This document shows positions 8,193 to 16,121 of a DNA stretch of 64,000 bases, piece after piece. The notes beneath the pieces were generated by a model. That model was not told the origin of the DNA and ran no database searches. It was given only the letters and a program-made list of their open reading frames with translations. The position numbers were made by a program, and so were the translations under genes. The first letter of the stretch is position 1; each line of letters opens with the position of its first letter. The DNA comes from Sphaerimonospora sp050942215 (GTDB lineage: Bacteria; Actinomycetota; Actinomycetes; Streptosporangiales; Streptosporangiaceae). The stretch lies in NCBI RefSeq assembly GCF_050942215.1, contig NZ_CP192056.1, forward strand, positions 558,001-622,000, given 5' to 3'.

Positions 8193-9440
8193 ATGTCCAG
8201 GACAACGCGAAGTAGACGAGGGCGGTGTGTCGCGCTGGCGGCGGTGACCGCGGGGGTGAGCTGGTTCACGACCGGCCCGGCGATGGCCGGATCGGCCGTG
8301 ACGGGCGACGGCGTGGCCGCGACCCTCGTCTGCGAGCCGACGGCGGGGGGCGCCCAGACGGGGGCCATTCCCAGCAGCCTCGCCCGGACCGGGCGCACCA
8401 CTCTCGCGCCGGCCACGGGGGTGCTCAGCGTCGCCGATGCCGCGGGAGCGGCAGCGGGCCGGGGCATGCCCTCGCTCCCCGGCCGCTCGGTCAGGGCGCT
8501 TCCGGCCGGCGGCGCGCCGGCGATTCCGGCCCTCCCGGGTCTGTCTTCCACCGGCGGCAACGCCGCTCTCCCGGCGACGAAGTCGCCGCTCATGTCGGTC
8601 CTCTCCGTCGCGCCGGCCCGTCCGAGCGTGCCCGACGCGGTCTGCCTGCCCTCCGCCCCGATGTCCGCGGTCCGGCATCATCCGCGCCCGCAGGACCGGG
8701 TGCACCCCATCACGAACCCGCAGCCGGGGCAGCCGCAGGTGCGAGGGGAGTCGGGGGCCCGGGCCGGTGCGAACGCCGCCGGCGCAGCGGACGCGACCGG
8801 TGTCCCCGCGGGGGCCGCGAACCGGCCGCACCGGCGCGGGGAGGGCCGGCACAGGGCGGACGCGGGTGCGGCGGGAGCGCTGCCGGGGCAGGCGCAGGAC
8901 CGTCCGCACCGCGGGAACCGTGGTGCGCACGCGCGGCCGGAGGCGACGCAGCCGCACCAGCAGGCGAACCAGGCGCAGCCCGCCGCCGGGCAGCGGAACG
9001 CCGCCCGGCCGGCACCGCGGCACGCGCGCCCCACCCAATCGAACACGGCCCAATCGAACACGGCCCAGTCCAACGCCGCCCGGTCCAACGCGGCCCAGCC
9101 CGGCACGACCCGATCGAGTACGGCTCAGACGGGCGCGGCACAGACGGCCACGACTCGGGACAAGCGGCAGCGCCGCCAGCGGCCCGCCAAGCAGACCGGA
9201 CTGGCGGGACAAGCGGGACAGAAGGGGCAGGCGACTGCCGCCTCCACCACCTCCGAATCGGCGGCCTCCCCACGCCGCGCCAAGCGTGAGGGCCGGGTGT
9301 ACCCGAAGGCGCCGACCGAGCAACTGGAGGTCGCCACGCCGAGCGCCGGCGACATCACCGCCCCCGCCCTGGCCCGGGCCGCAGCGACAGGCCCATTGGC
9401 CGATTTCGCCGCGGCGACGGGCCGGCGGCTTCTCCCCTGA
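8193..9440 (+). CDS. Secreted low-complexity Ala/Pro/Gln-rich protein
   Basis: A 415-residue protein of unknown family. The ATG at 8193 follows AGGGGGA by about 6 bases, and the first 31 residues form a classic signal peptide (basic start, hydrophobic core, AMA-G cleavage region). The mature protein lacks a recognisable fold. Its centre is rich in Ala, Arg, Gln, Pro and His with clusters such as QSNTAQSNTAQSNAA, encoded by about five copies of a 15-bp DNA repeat near 9036-9110. An upstream in-frame GTG at 8127 would hide the signal peptide and was rejected. It is followed by a strong terminator. It may be a cell-wall or spore-surface protein, but nothing here proves that. Confidence 0.6.
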   Translation: MSRTTRSRRGRCVALAAVTAGVSWFTTGPAMAGSAVTGDGVAATLVCEPTAGGAQTGAIPSSLARTGRTTLAPATGVLSVADAAGAAAGRGMPSLPGRSVRALPAGGAPAIPALPGLSSTGGNAALPATKSPLMSVLSVAPARPSVPDAVCLPSAPMSAVRHHPRPQDRVHPITNPQPGQPQVRGESGARAGANAAGAADATGVPAGAANRPHRRGEGRHRADAGAAGALPGQAQDRPHRGNRGAHARPEATQPHQQANQAQPAAGQRNAARPAPRHARPTQSNTAQSNTAQSNAARSNAAQPGTTRSSTAQTGAAQTATTRDKRQRRQRPAKQTGLAGQAGQKGQATAASTTSESAASPRRAKREGRVYPKAPTEQLEVATPSAGDITAPALARAAATGPLADFAAATGRRLLP

Positions 9441-9460
9441 CCAGCGATCCCTGCGGAATG

Positions 9461-9486
9461 AAGGGGGCCGTTCACGCGGCCCCCTT
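9461..9486 (+). terminator. Strong intrinsic-type hairpin after the secreted-protein gene
   Basis: AAGGGGGCCG (9461-9470) pairs perfectly with CGGCCCCCTT (9477-9486) around a six-base loop, 20 bases after the stop at 9440. The short A-start and T-end make it plausible in both directions, serving the convergent gene at 9692 as well. Confidence 0.75.
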
Positions 9487-9502
9487 TCGCATGCCCGCAC
9501 CA

Positions 9503-9677
9503 GAAGACGCCTTCCGTGCGCACCGCCTGAAGACGCCTTCCGTGCGCACCGCCTGAAGACGCCTTCCGTGCGCACCGCCGGAGGCCGCCCTTCGTGCGCA
9601 CTGCCGGGAGTCGCCTTCCGTGCGCACCGCCGAAAGATGCCTGTCACGCGCAAGACGTCTTTCGTGCGCACCACGGG
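9503..9677. repeat. 26-bp tandem repeat with a GTGCGCAC palindromic core
   Basis: Units start at 9503, 9529, 9555, 9581 and 9607, exactly 26 bases apart. The first three differ at one position and the next two are diverged. A shortened sixth copy (about 9632-9650) and a final partial copy to about 9677 follow. Each good unit contains the self-complementary octamer GTGCGCAC (9516, 9542, 9568, 9594, 9620 and again at 9664). The array lies between two convergent genes and is not in a credible coding frame. Confidence 0.85.
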
Positions 9678-9691
9678 AAGACCCGGGGTGG

Positions 9692-10237
9692 TCAGTTCCT
9701 CCGGGCCTTCTTGGCCTTCGGCTCGGCGCCGTCGACGAGCTTCCGCTTGCCGAGCGGTGTGCGCAGCTTCACGGTGGTGGACTTCTTGATGGCGATCGCG
9801 GCGCACATCGTGTTCTCGGCGGCCGGATCCGCGCCCTCGTAGACCGTGACGACCACCTTCTTGGCCGTCTCCTTCGCCTTGACACGGTCGAGCACCGTGC
9901 ATGGGGCGGCGCCCGACCACCAGGTGATCCGCAGATGCTTGCCGTGGGCGACGGGCTTGGCGCTGATCCACCGCACCTTGTGCGTGCCGAGTGTGCGCCC
10001 GTGCGGTTTCGCCGGGACGGTTTCCGCGGGGGACGAGGGGCCCACGGCGGGGGCGACCGGCCTGGGTGGGGACAGGGGGGAGAGGTGTCTCGCCGCGCCC
10101 TGCGCCCCGGGCGCGGCCGTGACGGTGACGACCGTGGTGACGATCGCCGCGATAGCCACACCGGCGACCGTGGTGGTGATGCCGTGGATGGTAGGCATGC
10201 CTCTTGGTACGGACCCGGCGGCGTCCCGGTTCAACAT
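9692..10237 (-). CDS. Exported hypothetical protein, WWSG/VLDRV family, copy 1
   Basis: A 181-residue protein with a hydrophobic N-terminal segment (about residues 22-43, an uncleaved anchor or signal peptide), a Pro-rich linker and a C-terminal domain of about 95 residues. That domain contains ITWWSG, PCTVLDRV and VVVTVYEG, closed by a Lys/Arg-rich tail. The domain closely matches the lipoprotein encoded at 10283, so the two genes look like a tandem duplication. Two conserved Cys (after WWSG and near TMCAAIAI) could form a disulfide. The start is uncertain: ATG at 10237 or 10198, neither with a good ribosome site. I do not recognise the family. Confidence 0.6.
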   Translation of the reverse strand: MLNRDAAGSVPRGMPTIHGITTTVAGVAIAAIVTTVVTVTAAPGAQGAARHLSPLSPPRPVAPAVGPSSPAETVPAKPHGRTLGTHKVRWISAKPVAHGKHLRITWWSGAAPCTVLDRVKAKETAKKVVVTVYEGADPAAENTMCAAIAIKKSTTVKLRTPLGKRKLVDGAEPKAKKARRN

Positions 10238-10282
10238 GATCGGCGGTCCGTACGGGCCTGCCGACCGACGACCGGAGCGTAC

Positions 10283-10705
10283 TCACCTGGCGCCGTCGAC
10301 CACCTGTCTGCCGTCGAGCGGCGAGCGCAGCTCCACCCTGGTCGTCTTCTGGATCGCGATCTCGATGCAGACCGCGTCGGGTGAGCGCCGGTCCCGCCCC
10401 TCGTAGAGCGTGACGATCACCTTGTCCGTCCGCTCGTCGACCTCGACCCGGTCGAGCACGTTGCAGGGCTCGACACCCGACCACCAGACCAGGTCCAGCG
10501 ATCGCCCGCCTTCCGCGGGGGTGGCGCTGCTCCACTGCACCTTGCGGGGGTCGAGCGTGTCCCCGACGGGCACGGCCGGAGACGGCCCGGCCTGGGTTTC
10601 GACCGGCCGGTCGGGCCCGTCCGGCGAAGCGGAGGCGGAGGTGGACGGGGTCTGTCCGCAGGCCGCCGCCATGAACAGGAGTGTCACCAGCCAGAGCGTT
10701 CGCAT
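10283..10705 (-). CDS. Lipoprotein, WWSG/VLDRV family, copy 2
   Basis: A 140-residue protein starting MRTLWLVTLLFMAAACG, a lipoprotein signal whose Cys follows AAA. After a short Ser/Pro-rich linker, the C-terminal domain has LVWWSG, PCNVLDRV and VIVTLYEG, then two conserved segments ending in IAIQKTTRVELRSPL, nearly the same layout as the gene at 9692. It is probably anchored on the outer face of the membrane. The 45 bases between the two genes and their shared orientation suggest co-transcription. Function unknown. Confidence 0.65.
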   Translation of the reverse strand: MRTLWLVTLLFMAAACGQTPSTSASASPDGPDRPVETQAGPSPAVPVGDTLDPRKVQWSSATPAEGGRSLDLVWWSGVEPCNVLDRVEVDERTDKVIVTLYEGRDRRSPDAVCIEIAIQKTTRVELRSPLDGRQVVDGAR

Positions 10706-10747
10706 ACCTGTGCAACGGATACGGCGCCCCGCGGGTTCAGGCGCCCG

Positions 10748-10777
10748 TTGACGCGTGTACGGCACACCCTCTAAATT
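10748..10777 (+). promoter_or_regulatory. Promoter of the ABC-2 exporter, probably leaderless
   Basis: TTGACG (10748-10753) is followed after 18 bases by TAAATT (10772-10777). The ATG of the ATPase gene is at 10784, seven bases after the -10, so transcription would begin at or next to the start codon. No ribosome site is present. Confidence 0.6.
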
Positions 10778-10783
10778 CAACGC

Positions 10784-11515
10784 ATGATGAATTTGTCCGG
10801 GCCCGCCGTAGCCGTACGAGATCTGCGGGTCCGCAGGGGTGGGGCCGAAGTGCTGCACGGCCTCACGTTCACCGTGCCGAGAGGCCAGGTCACCGGCCTG
10901 CTCGGCCCGAGCGGATGCGGCAAGACGACGCTGATGCGCGCGATCGTCGGGGTGCAGGTCGTCGCCGGGGGAGAGGTGACCGTACTCGGCGAGGCGGCAG
11001 GAAGCGCCGGACTGCGCCGCAGCATCGGCTACTCGACGCAGAGCCCCGCCATCTATCGCGACCTCACGGTCAGGGAGAACCTCCGCTACTTCGCGGCCGT
11101 TCTCGGCGCACCCAGGGAGGACGTCGAGCGTGTGCTGGCGGAGGTCGGGCTCGCCGACGCCGGTCACCAACTCGGCGGCACGCTCTCCGGCGGCCAGCTC
11201 GGCCGGGCCGGTCTCGCCGTCGCGCTGCTGGGCAGTCCCGAGCTGCTGATCCTCGACGAGCCGACCGTCGGGCTCGACCCCGTGCTGCGTCAGGAGCTGT
11301 GGGCGCTCTTCCACCGCCTCGCCGAGGGCGGGGTGACGCTCCTGGTCTCCAGCCATGTCATGGACGAGGCGGCGCGCTGTCAGCGGCTCATCGTGCTGCG
11401 TCAGGGGGAGATCCTCGCCGACGGCACGCCGGACGGCCTGCGTGAGCGGACCAGGACGGCGGATCTGGAGGAGGCGTTCCTGCGCCTGATCGAGGAGAGG
11501 ACGGCCGCGGCGTGA
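10784..11515 (+). CDS. ABC-2 type transporter, ATP-binding subunit
   Basis: A 243-residue ABC ATPase. Walker A is GPSGCGKT at residues 41-48, the signature reads LSGGQLGRAGL (an unusual Leu-Gly after LSGGQ where most homologues have QxR), Walker B is LLILDEPT and the H-loop is in SSHVMDEA. It would power export through the permease at 11512, whose GTG start overlaps its stop by four bases. The substrate is unknown; the DrrA/CcmA-like family exports drugs, lipids or polysaccharides. A second ATG at 10787 is equally possible. Confidence 0.9.
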   Translation: MMNLSGPAVAVRDLRVRRGGAEVLHGLTFTVPRGQVTGLLGPSGCGKTTLMRAIVGVQVVAGGEVTVLGEAAGSAGLRRSIGYSTQSPAIYRDLTVRENLRYFAAVLGAPREDVERVLAEVGLADAGHQLGGTLSGGQLGRAGLAVALLGSPELLILDEPTVGLDPVLRQELWALFHRLAEGGVTLLVSSHVMDEAARCQRLIVLRQGEILADGTPDGLRERTRTADLEEAFLRLIEERTAAA

Positions 11516-12246
11516 ATCCGGGGATAACGATCGCCACGGCCCGGCGGATCATGAACCAGCTGCGGCACGACCACCGCACGGTCGCGCTGATGGTCTTGGT
11601 GCCGACGCTGGTGATGATCCTGCTCTACTACGTCATCGGCGACGAGCGGTCCTTCGCCCACTGGACGCCGATCCTGCTGTGCGTCTTTCCCTTCCTGACG
11701 ATGTTCCTCGTCACCTCGATCGCCACGCTGCGCGAGCGCTCGTCGGGCACGCTGGAGCGGCTGATGGCGATGCCGCTGGGGAAGCTCGATCTCCTCCTCG
11801 GGTACGGCGTCGCGTTCAGCCTGCTGGCCTGCGTCCAGGTGGCGCTGGCCCTCGTGGTCTCGCTCACGTGGCTGGGCTACGATCCGGCGGGGAAGGTGTG
11901 GCCGCTGGTGCTCGTGGCGCTGCTCAACGCCGTGCTCGGCACCGCACTTGGGCTGCTGTGCAGCGCGTTCGCCCGCACCGAGTTCCAGGCCGTGCAGTTC
12001 ATGCCGGTGGTGATGCTCCCCCAGGCGTTCCTCGGTGGGATCCTGGTGCCGCGAGATCAGATGGCCACCGTGCTGCAATGGTTGTCCGACGTGCTGCCGA
12101 TGTCGTACGCGATCGACGCGATGCGGAGCGCGGCGGCCGGCGCCGAGCTGAACGGGGAGTTCTGGCGCGACGTGCTCATCGTCGCTGGGTCCGCCCTCCT
12201 GGCCCTCGTCCTCGGGGCCGCCACGCTGCCTCGCCGGACCCGATGA
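11512..12246 (+). CDS. ABC-2 type transporter, permease subunit
   Basis: A 244-residue integral membrane protein with about six hydrophobic segments: residues about 25-42, 50-70, 95-120, 130-155, 160-180 and 220-238. The ABC-2 motif ERLMAMPLGKLDLLLGYG follows the second segment. GTG at 11512 overlaps the ATPase stop (GTGA). It pairs with the ATPase at 10784 as a two-gene exporter, and a terminator hairpin follows directly. Substrate unknown. Confidence 0.88.
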   Translation: MNPGITIATARRIMNQLRHDHRTVALMVLVPTLVMILLYYVIGDERSFAHWTPILLCVFPFLTMFLVTSIATLRERSSGTLERLMAMPLGKLDLLLGYGVAFSLLACVQVALALVVSLTWLGYDPAGKVWPLVLVALLNAVLGTALGLLCSAFARTEFQAVQFMPVVMLPQAFLGGILVPRDQMATVLQWLSDVLPMSYAIDAMRSAAAGAELNGEFWRDVLIVAGSALLALVLGAATLPRRTR

Positions 12247-12250
12247 ACCG

Positions 12251-12282
12251 GTCCCCGGCCCGTGACGCGGCGGGCCGGGGAC
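12251..12282. terminator. Bidirectional terminator hairpin
   Basis: GTCCCCGGCCCG (12251-12262) pairs perfectly with CGGGCCGGGGAC (12271-12282) around an eight-base loop. It lies between the convergent exporter (ending at 12246) and the hydrolase (ending at 12308). It lacks a T-run, as is common in high-GC actinomycetes. Confidence 0.75.
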
Positions 12283-12307
12283 TCCCGGTGGTTCCGGCGG
12301 GTTGCCG

Positions 12308-13879
12308 TCAGCGCTCGCCGGGCACCCAGTCGTCGCTCGGCTGCGGCGCCGCCGACTTGAACGTCGCGGACACGGACGGCGGCACCGGGTCGGGGAACGG
12401 CGCGCAGCGCACGTCCGGGCCGGGCCGGTCGGCGGGCAGCGTGCCGTCGGTCAGGTACGCCTTCCAGATGTCGTCGACGCACGCGTCGCCGCGGCCGGTC
12501 AGACCGTGGTTGCCGCCGCCGTCCATGACCACCAGACGTGAGGCCGGGAACAGCCGGTGCATCTCGACGCCGCCCTGATAGGGCGTGGCCGCGTCCTTGG
12601 TGTCCTGGAAGAACAGCGCGCTCCGGATCCGCCGGCCGTCGATGCGCTGCTGGTGCCTCGCCCGGACCGGCCAGTACGCGCACTGGGCGTTGAACCAGGC
12701 GTTGCCCCAGCTCAGGAAGGGCGCCGTACGGTAGGAGCGCCACCAGTCGATGTGCCAGGCGGCCCAGGGGCGCGGCCAGCGCGCGTCGGTGCACTCGACG
12801 GCGGAGTAGACCGCCAGCGTGTTGTCGTCACCGCTGCTGTCGCCGTAGACGCCGAACGCGCTCACCAGCGGGCCGGCGTCGCCGGCCGTGACGTACCGCG
12901 ACAGCGCGTCGGCCAGGCGCGGCCAGCGGGTCTTGAGATAGCCGCCCGCGAGGAACGTGTCGTCGAGCTCGTCCGGCCCGACCCTGTCCTCGGCGGGGGT
13001 CGCCTTCAGCTTGGCGCGGGCCGTGTAGTACGCCTTCTCCACGTCGGCGGCGGTGGTGCCGAGGTGGTAGGTGGAGTCGTACTTCGCGATCCAGGCGAAG
13101 AAGTCATCGGCCCTGGCCTCGAAGGCCTGGTTCTGGTCGAGGTTGTGGCCGTACCAGACCCGCTGGGGGTCGACGATGCTGTCCAGGACCAGGCGGCGCA
13201 CCCTGTCCGGGAACAGCGTCGCGTAGGTCGCGCCGAGATAGGTGCCGTAGGAGTAGCCGACGTAGCTGATCTGCCGCCGGCCGAGCGCCTTGCGGATCAG
13301 GTCCATGTCTTCGGCCGCGTCGACCGTGGTCATGTGCTCGAGCAGCGCGCCGTACTTCTCGCCGCACGCCGTCGCGTAGCCGCGCGCCCGCCTGGCCCAG
13401 GCGAGCTCCTCGGTCAGATCGGCCGGCACGTAGTCGGGCCGCACCGGATCGGAGTAGTGCGGGTCGCAGCTGAGCGAGGGCTCGCTGGCGCCGACGCCGC
13501 GCGGGTCGAAGCCGATCAGGTCGTACCGCGCGGCGAGCTCGTCGCCGAGCCGGGCTCCCATGACGGACGGGTAGGCCAGGCCGCTCCCGCCGGGTCCGCC
13601 CGGGTTGAACAGCAGCGCGCCCTGGTAGTGGGCCGTGTCCGTGGCCTTCTTGCGGGAAACCGCGATCTTGATTTTCTGGCCCTTCGGCCGGCGGTGGTCC
13701 ATCGGGACCTCGACCATCGCACACTCGATGCCCGCCGGGAGGTCCTCGCACTGGGCCCACCGGGGAGCCGGTGGGGTGTACTCGGAGGCCCGGCGGGCAT
13801 CGGCGGTCGCGGATCCCCCGACCAGTGCTCCGCTCAGACCCAGGCCGGCCGCGGCCAGCGCGATGAGGATCTTTTTCAC
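12308..13879 (-). CDS. Secreted alpha/beta hydrolase, tripeptidyl aminopeptidase-like (S33)
   Basis: A 523-residue secreted serine hydrolase with a signal peptide (MKKILIALAAAGLGLSGALV, cleavage near ATA-D). The oxyanion region NPGGPGGSG, the nucleophile motif GYSYGTYLG, a late Asp in FFQDTKDAATP and a His in GGGNHGLTG give the catalytic triad. A C-terminal TAP-like domain is present, as in Streptomyces SlpD/SlpE and tripeptidyl aminopeptidase. It probably trims peptides outside the cell. It is transcribed alone between a bidirectional terminator and the divergent proC. Confidence 0.9.
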   Translation of the reverse strand: MKKILIALAAAGLGLSGALVGGSATADARRASEYTPPAPRWAQCEDLPAGIECAMVEVPMDHRRPKGQKIKIAVSRKKATDTAHYQGALLFNPGGPGGSGLAYPSVMGARLGDELAARYDLIGFDPRGVGASEPSLSCDPHYSDPVRPDYVPADLTEELAWARRARGYATACGEKYGALLEHMTTVDAAEDMDLIRKALGRRQISYVGYSYGTYLGATYATLFPDRVRRLVLDSIVDPQRVWYGHNLDQNQAFEARADDFFAWIAKYDSTYHLGTTAADVEKAYYTARAKLKATPAEDRVGPDELDDTFLAGGYLKTRWPRLADALSRYVTAGDAGPLVSAFGVYGDSSGDDNTLAVYSAVECTDARWPRPWAAWHIDWWRSYRTAPFLSWGNAWFNAQCAYWPVRARHQQRIDGRRIRSALFFQDTKDAATPYQGGVEMHRLFPASRLVVMDGGGNHGLTGRGDACVDDIWKAYLTDGTLPADRPGPDVRCAPFPDPVPPSVSATFKSAAPQPSDDWVPGER

Positions 13880-13985
13880 CTGGTTACCCCTCCGGCGTCG
13901 GCGGCTCCTCCGCTGGAACCGGCTTATGACGCCATCGAGCGATCATCCTGACAACGGGAGTGAGAATCGGCCGCGACATGCGGTT

Positions 13986-13997
13986 GATTGCGCAATC
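13986..13997. promoter_or_regulatory. Perfect palindrome in the hydrolase/proC divergent region
   Basis: GATTGCGCAATC is a 12-base perfect inverted repeat lying 107 bases upstream of the hydrolase start and 91 bases upstream of proC. It could be an operator for either promoter. No regulator for it is encoded next to it. Confidence 0.35.
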
Positions 13998-14087
13998 GCA
14001 ATGCGAGTACGGCCGCTCTGTCATGCGGGCGGTAAGCTCGACGCGCTCGGCAAGCCGCGAGGAAGATCCCTGTAGTGAGGTAAAGGC

Positions 14088-14882
14088 ATGATCGCGATTC
14101 TCGGGACCGGCAAGATGGGAGAGGCACTGCTCTCGGGGCTGCTGCGCGCCGGGTTCGGGCCCGGGCAGATCATCGCGACGGCACGGCGGCCGGACCGGGC
14201 CGACGCGCTGCGCGAGCGGTACGGCGTGGTCGTGGCGGGCAACGCCGAGGCCGCCAAGAGCGCCGAGACGCTGATCCTGGCGGTCAAACCGCAGGACATG
14301 GCGGCACTGCTGGCCGAGATCGCGTCCTTCGTGCCGGCCGACCGGCTGGTGATCTCCGTGGCCGCCGGCATCACGACCCAGTTCGTCGAGTCCCGCCTGG
14401 GGGTACAGGTCCCGGTCGTACGGGTCATGTCCAACACCCCGGTCCTGGTCGACGAGGCCATGAGCGTCATCTCGGCCGGGACGTACGCGGAAGAGGAGCA
14501 CCTGGCGCGGACCGAGGCGCTGCTCAGCCCGGTGGGCAAGGTGCTGCGCATCCCCGAATCGCAGCAGGACGCGGCGACCGCGCTGTCCGGCAGCGGCCCG
14601 GCGTACTTCTTCTACCTGGTCGAGGCCATGGTCGACGCCGGAATCCTGCTGGGCATGCCCAGGGCCGCCGCGCTGGACATGGTCACCCAGTCGATCGTCG
14701 GCGCGGCGATCATGCTGCGCGACTCGGGCCAGCACCCGGTGATCCTGCGGGAGGCCGTGACCTCGCCCGGCGGCACCACGATCTCGGCCATAGCCGAGCT
14801 CGAACGGCATCGGGTGCGTGCGGCGTTCCTGGACGCCATCGAGGCCGCCCGCGACCGCAGCCGCCGGCTCGCCTCAGGCTGA
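14088..14882 (+). CDS. proC: Pyrroline-5-carboxylate reductase
   Basis: A 264-residue enzyme catalysing the last step of proline synthesis, NAD(P)H reduction of pyrroline-5-carboxylate. The Rossmann motif GTGKMGEALLSGLL opens the protein. AVKPQDM and MSNTP lie mid-protein, and the family signature near the C-terminus appears in ALSGSGPAYFF and VTSPGGTT. It acts in the cytoplasm, usually as a decamer. The ATG follows GAGGTAAAGG. It stands alone and is convergent with the monooxygenase gene 8 bases away. Confidence 0.96.
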   Translation: MIAILGTGKMGEALLSGLLRAGFGPGQIIATARRPDRADALRERYGVVVAGNAEAAKSAETLILAVKPQDMAALLAEIASFVPADRLVISVAAGITTQFVESRLGVQVPVVRVMSNTPVLVDEAMSVISAGTYAEEEHLARTEALLSPVGKVLRIPESQQDAATALSGSGPAYFFYLVEAMVDAGILLGMPRAAALDMVTQSIVGAAIMLRDSGQHPVILREAVTSPGGTTISAIAELERHRVRAAFLDAIEAARDRSRRLASG

Positions 14883-14890
14883 TCCGTCCC

Positions 14891-16027
14891 TCACCGGTAC
14901 ACAAGGCCTGACAGGCGCCACGCGAGCTCCCGGCGCAGGACCGGGCTCGCCGCCCGCAGCGCCAGGTTACGGAGTGGGCGAATGCCCTTCCGTACGGTCG
15001 CCAGCCGGGTGAGCCGGTCGGCCAGAGAGACGACCTTCACCGCCGCGGGGCGGCGAGACTTCTCGTACGAGTCCAGCGCGGTCTCGTCCCCGTCCAGAGC
15101 GGCCGCCAGCGCCCCGCCGAGCGCTACGGCGTCCAGGATGCCGGTGTTCATGCCCTGACCGCCGGCGGGACTGTGGACGTGCGCCGCGTCTCCCGCGAGC
15201 AGCACCCGCCCCATGCGGTACGTGTCGGCGACGCGGTGGTGCACCCGAAACCTCGACCCCCACAGGACCTCACGCACGGCTGGTCCGCCCCTTGACGGTC
15301 CTCGTGAGTCCAGCAGGGCCTGGACGAAGGCGATGTCCGGCTCCGCCGGGGCCTCGTCCAGTGCGGCGACGATCCGGAAGATCCCGTCCGGCAGCGGCGC
15401 CACCACCATGGTCCCCTCCGGTGCGAAGTACAGCCGCACCTCGTCGGCCGGCATGCCGTCGCTGAGCCGTACGTCGGTCAGGCTGAACGACTCGGCGTGC
15501 TGTCCACCGTCGAAGTCGATGCCCACCTGCCCGCGGACAGTGCTGTGCATGCCGTCCGCGCCGACGAGGTACTTCGCGCTGATCTCGCTCCCGTCATCGA
15601 ACATCGCGGTCACACCGTCGCCGTCCTGGTCGAGTTTCACCAGCGTGCTGGGCCTGGCGACGTGGCCTCCCAGCTCGACGAGGCGCCGCAGGAGTTCCCG
15701 CTCGGTAGCCGCCTGGGAGATCATCAACGAGTACGGGTACGGCGTCGGCAGGGTGTCGAACCGTACCGAGACGAGGATCCCGTTCCGATCCCTGATCGTG
15801 AACCGTGGAGCGTGCAGTCCCTGGGCGACCAGCCGCTCGGAGACGCCGAGGGGTTCCAGGACCTCCAGCGTGCGGGCGTGGACGACGGCCGCTCTCGATG
15901 TGTTGGCTCCTTCGGCCTGGTCGTCCGCGACGATGACATCGAGGCCGCGGCCGGCCAGGGAGATGGCGGTCGTGAGACCGGTGGGACCCGCGCCGACGAC
16001 CAGCACATCCGTTGTGGCGGGAAGCAT
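14891..16027 (-). CDS. FAD-dependent aromatic-type monooxygenase
   Basis: A 378-residue flavoprotein of the PHBH fold. It shows the N-terminal dinucleotide motif VGAGPTGLTTAISLAGRG, the DG motif (LVGADGMHSTVRG) and the FAD ribityl motif GDAAHVHSPAGGQGMN. It lacks the extra C-terminal thioredoxin-like domain of larger relatives. Such enzymes hydroxylate aromatic compounds and some inactivate antibiotics (TetX- and rifampicin-monooxygenase-like); the substrate here is unknown. A GGAGGAGG ribosome site lies 5 bases before the ATG. It is divergent from the TetR gene at 16122, with two identical 17-bp operators in the shared promoter, so induction by a TetR ligand is likely. Confidence 0.88.
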   Translation of the reverse strand: MLPATTDVLVVGAGPTGLTTAISLAGRGLDVIVADDQAEGANTSRAAVVHARTLEVLEPLGVSERLVAQGLHAPRFTIRDRNGILVSVRFDTLPTPYPYSLMISQAATERELLRRLVELGGHVARPSTLVKLDQDGDGVTAMFDDGSEISAKYLVGADGMHSTVRGQVGIDFDGGQHAESFSLTDVRLSDGMPADEVRLYFAPEGTMVVAPLPDGIFRIVAALDEAPAEPDIAFVQALLDSRGPSRGGPAVREVLWGSRFRVHHRVADTYRMGRVLLAGDAAHVHSPAGGQGMNTGILDAVALGGALAAALDGDETALDSYEKSRRPAAVKVVSLADRLTRLATVRKGIRPLRNLALRAASPVLRRELAWRLSGLVYR

Positions 16028-16044
16028 CGGTACCTCCTCCGTTC

Positions 16045-16061
16045 AGTCAACGCTTGTTGGC
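16045..16061. promoter_or_regulatory. TetR operator, copy 1
   Basis: AGTCAACGCTTGTTGGC is identical to the copy at 16091. Its core CAAC-GCTT-GTTG is an inverted repeat of the kind bound by TetR dimers. This copy lies in the leader of the monooxygenase, just upstream of its ribosome site. Confidence 0.8.
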
Positions 16062-16090
16062 ATCATCACTATGCGACCGTCGGCCGATTA

Positions 16091-16107
16091 AGTCAACGCT
16101 TGTTGGC
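16091..16107. promoter_or_regulatory. TetR operator, copy 2
   Basis: This is the same 17 bases as at 16045, 46 bases downstream. It abuts the TACAAT -10 (16109-16114) of the regulator gene, whose ATG follows 7 bases later at 16122 as a probable leaderless start. Binding here would give autorepression. Confidence 0.8.
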
Positions 16108-16121
16108 CTACAATTGTCGAT

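Noticed and set aside
8166..10715. An 849-codon minus-strand frame across the secreted gene and repeats
   Set aside because: Arg/Gly-rich shadow translation with no motif; it spans the terminator and the tandem repeats and is opposite better-supported genes.
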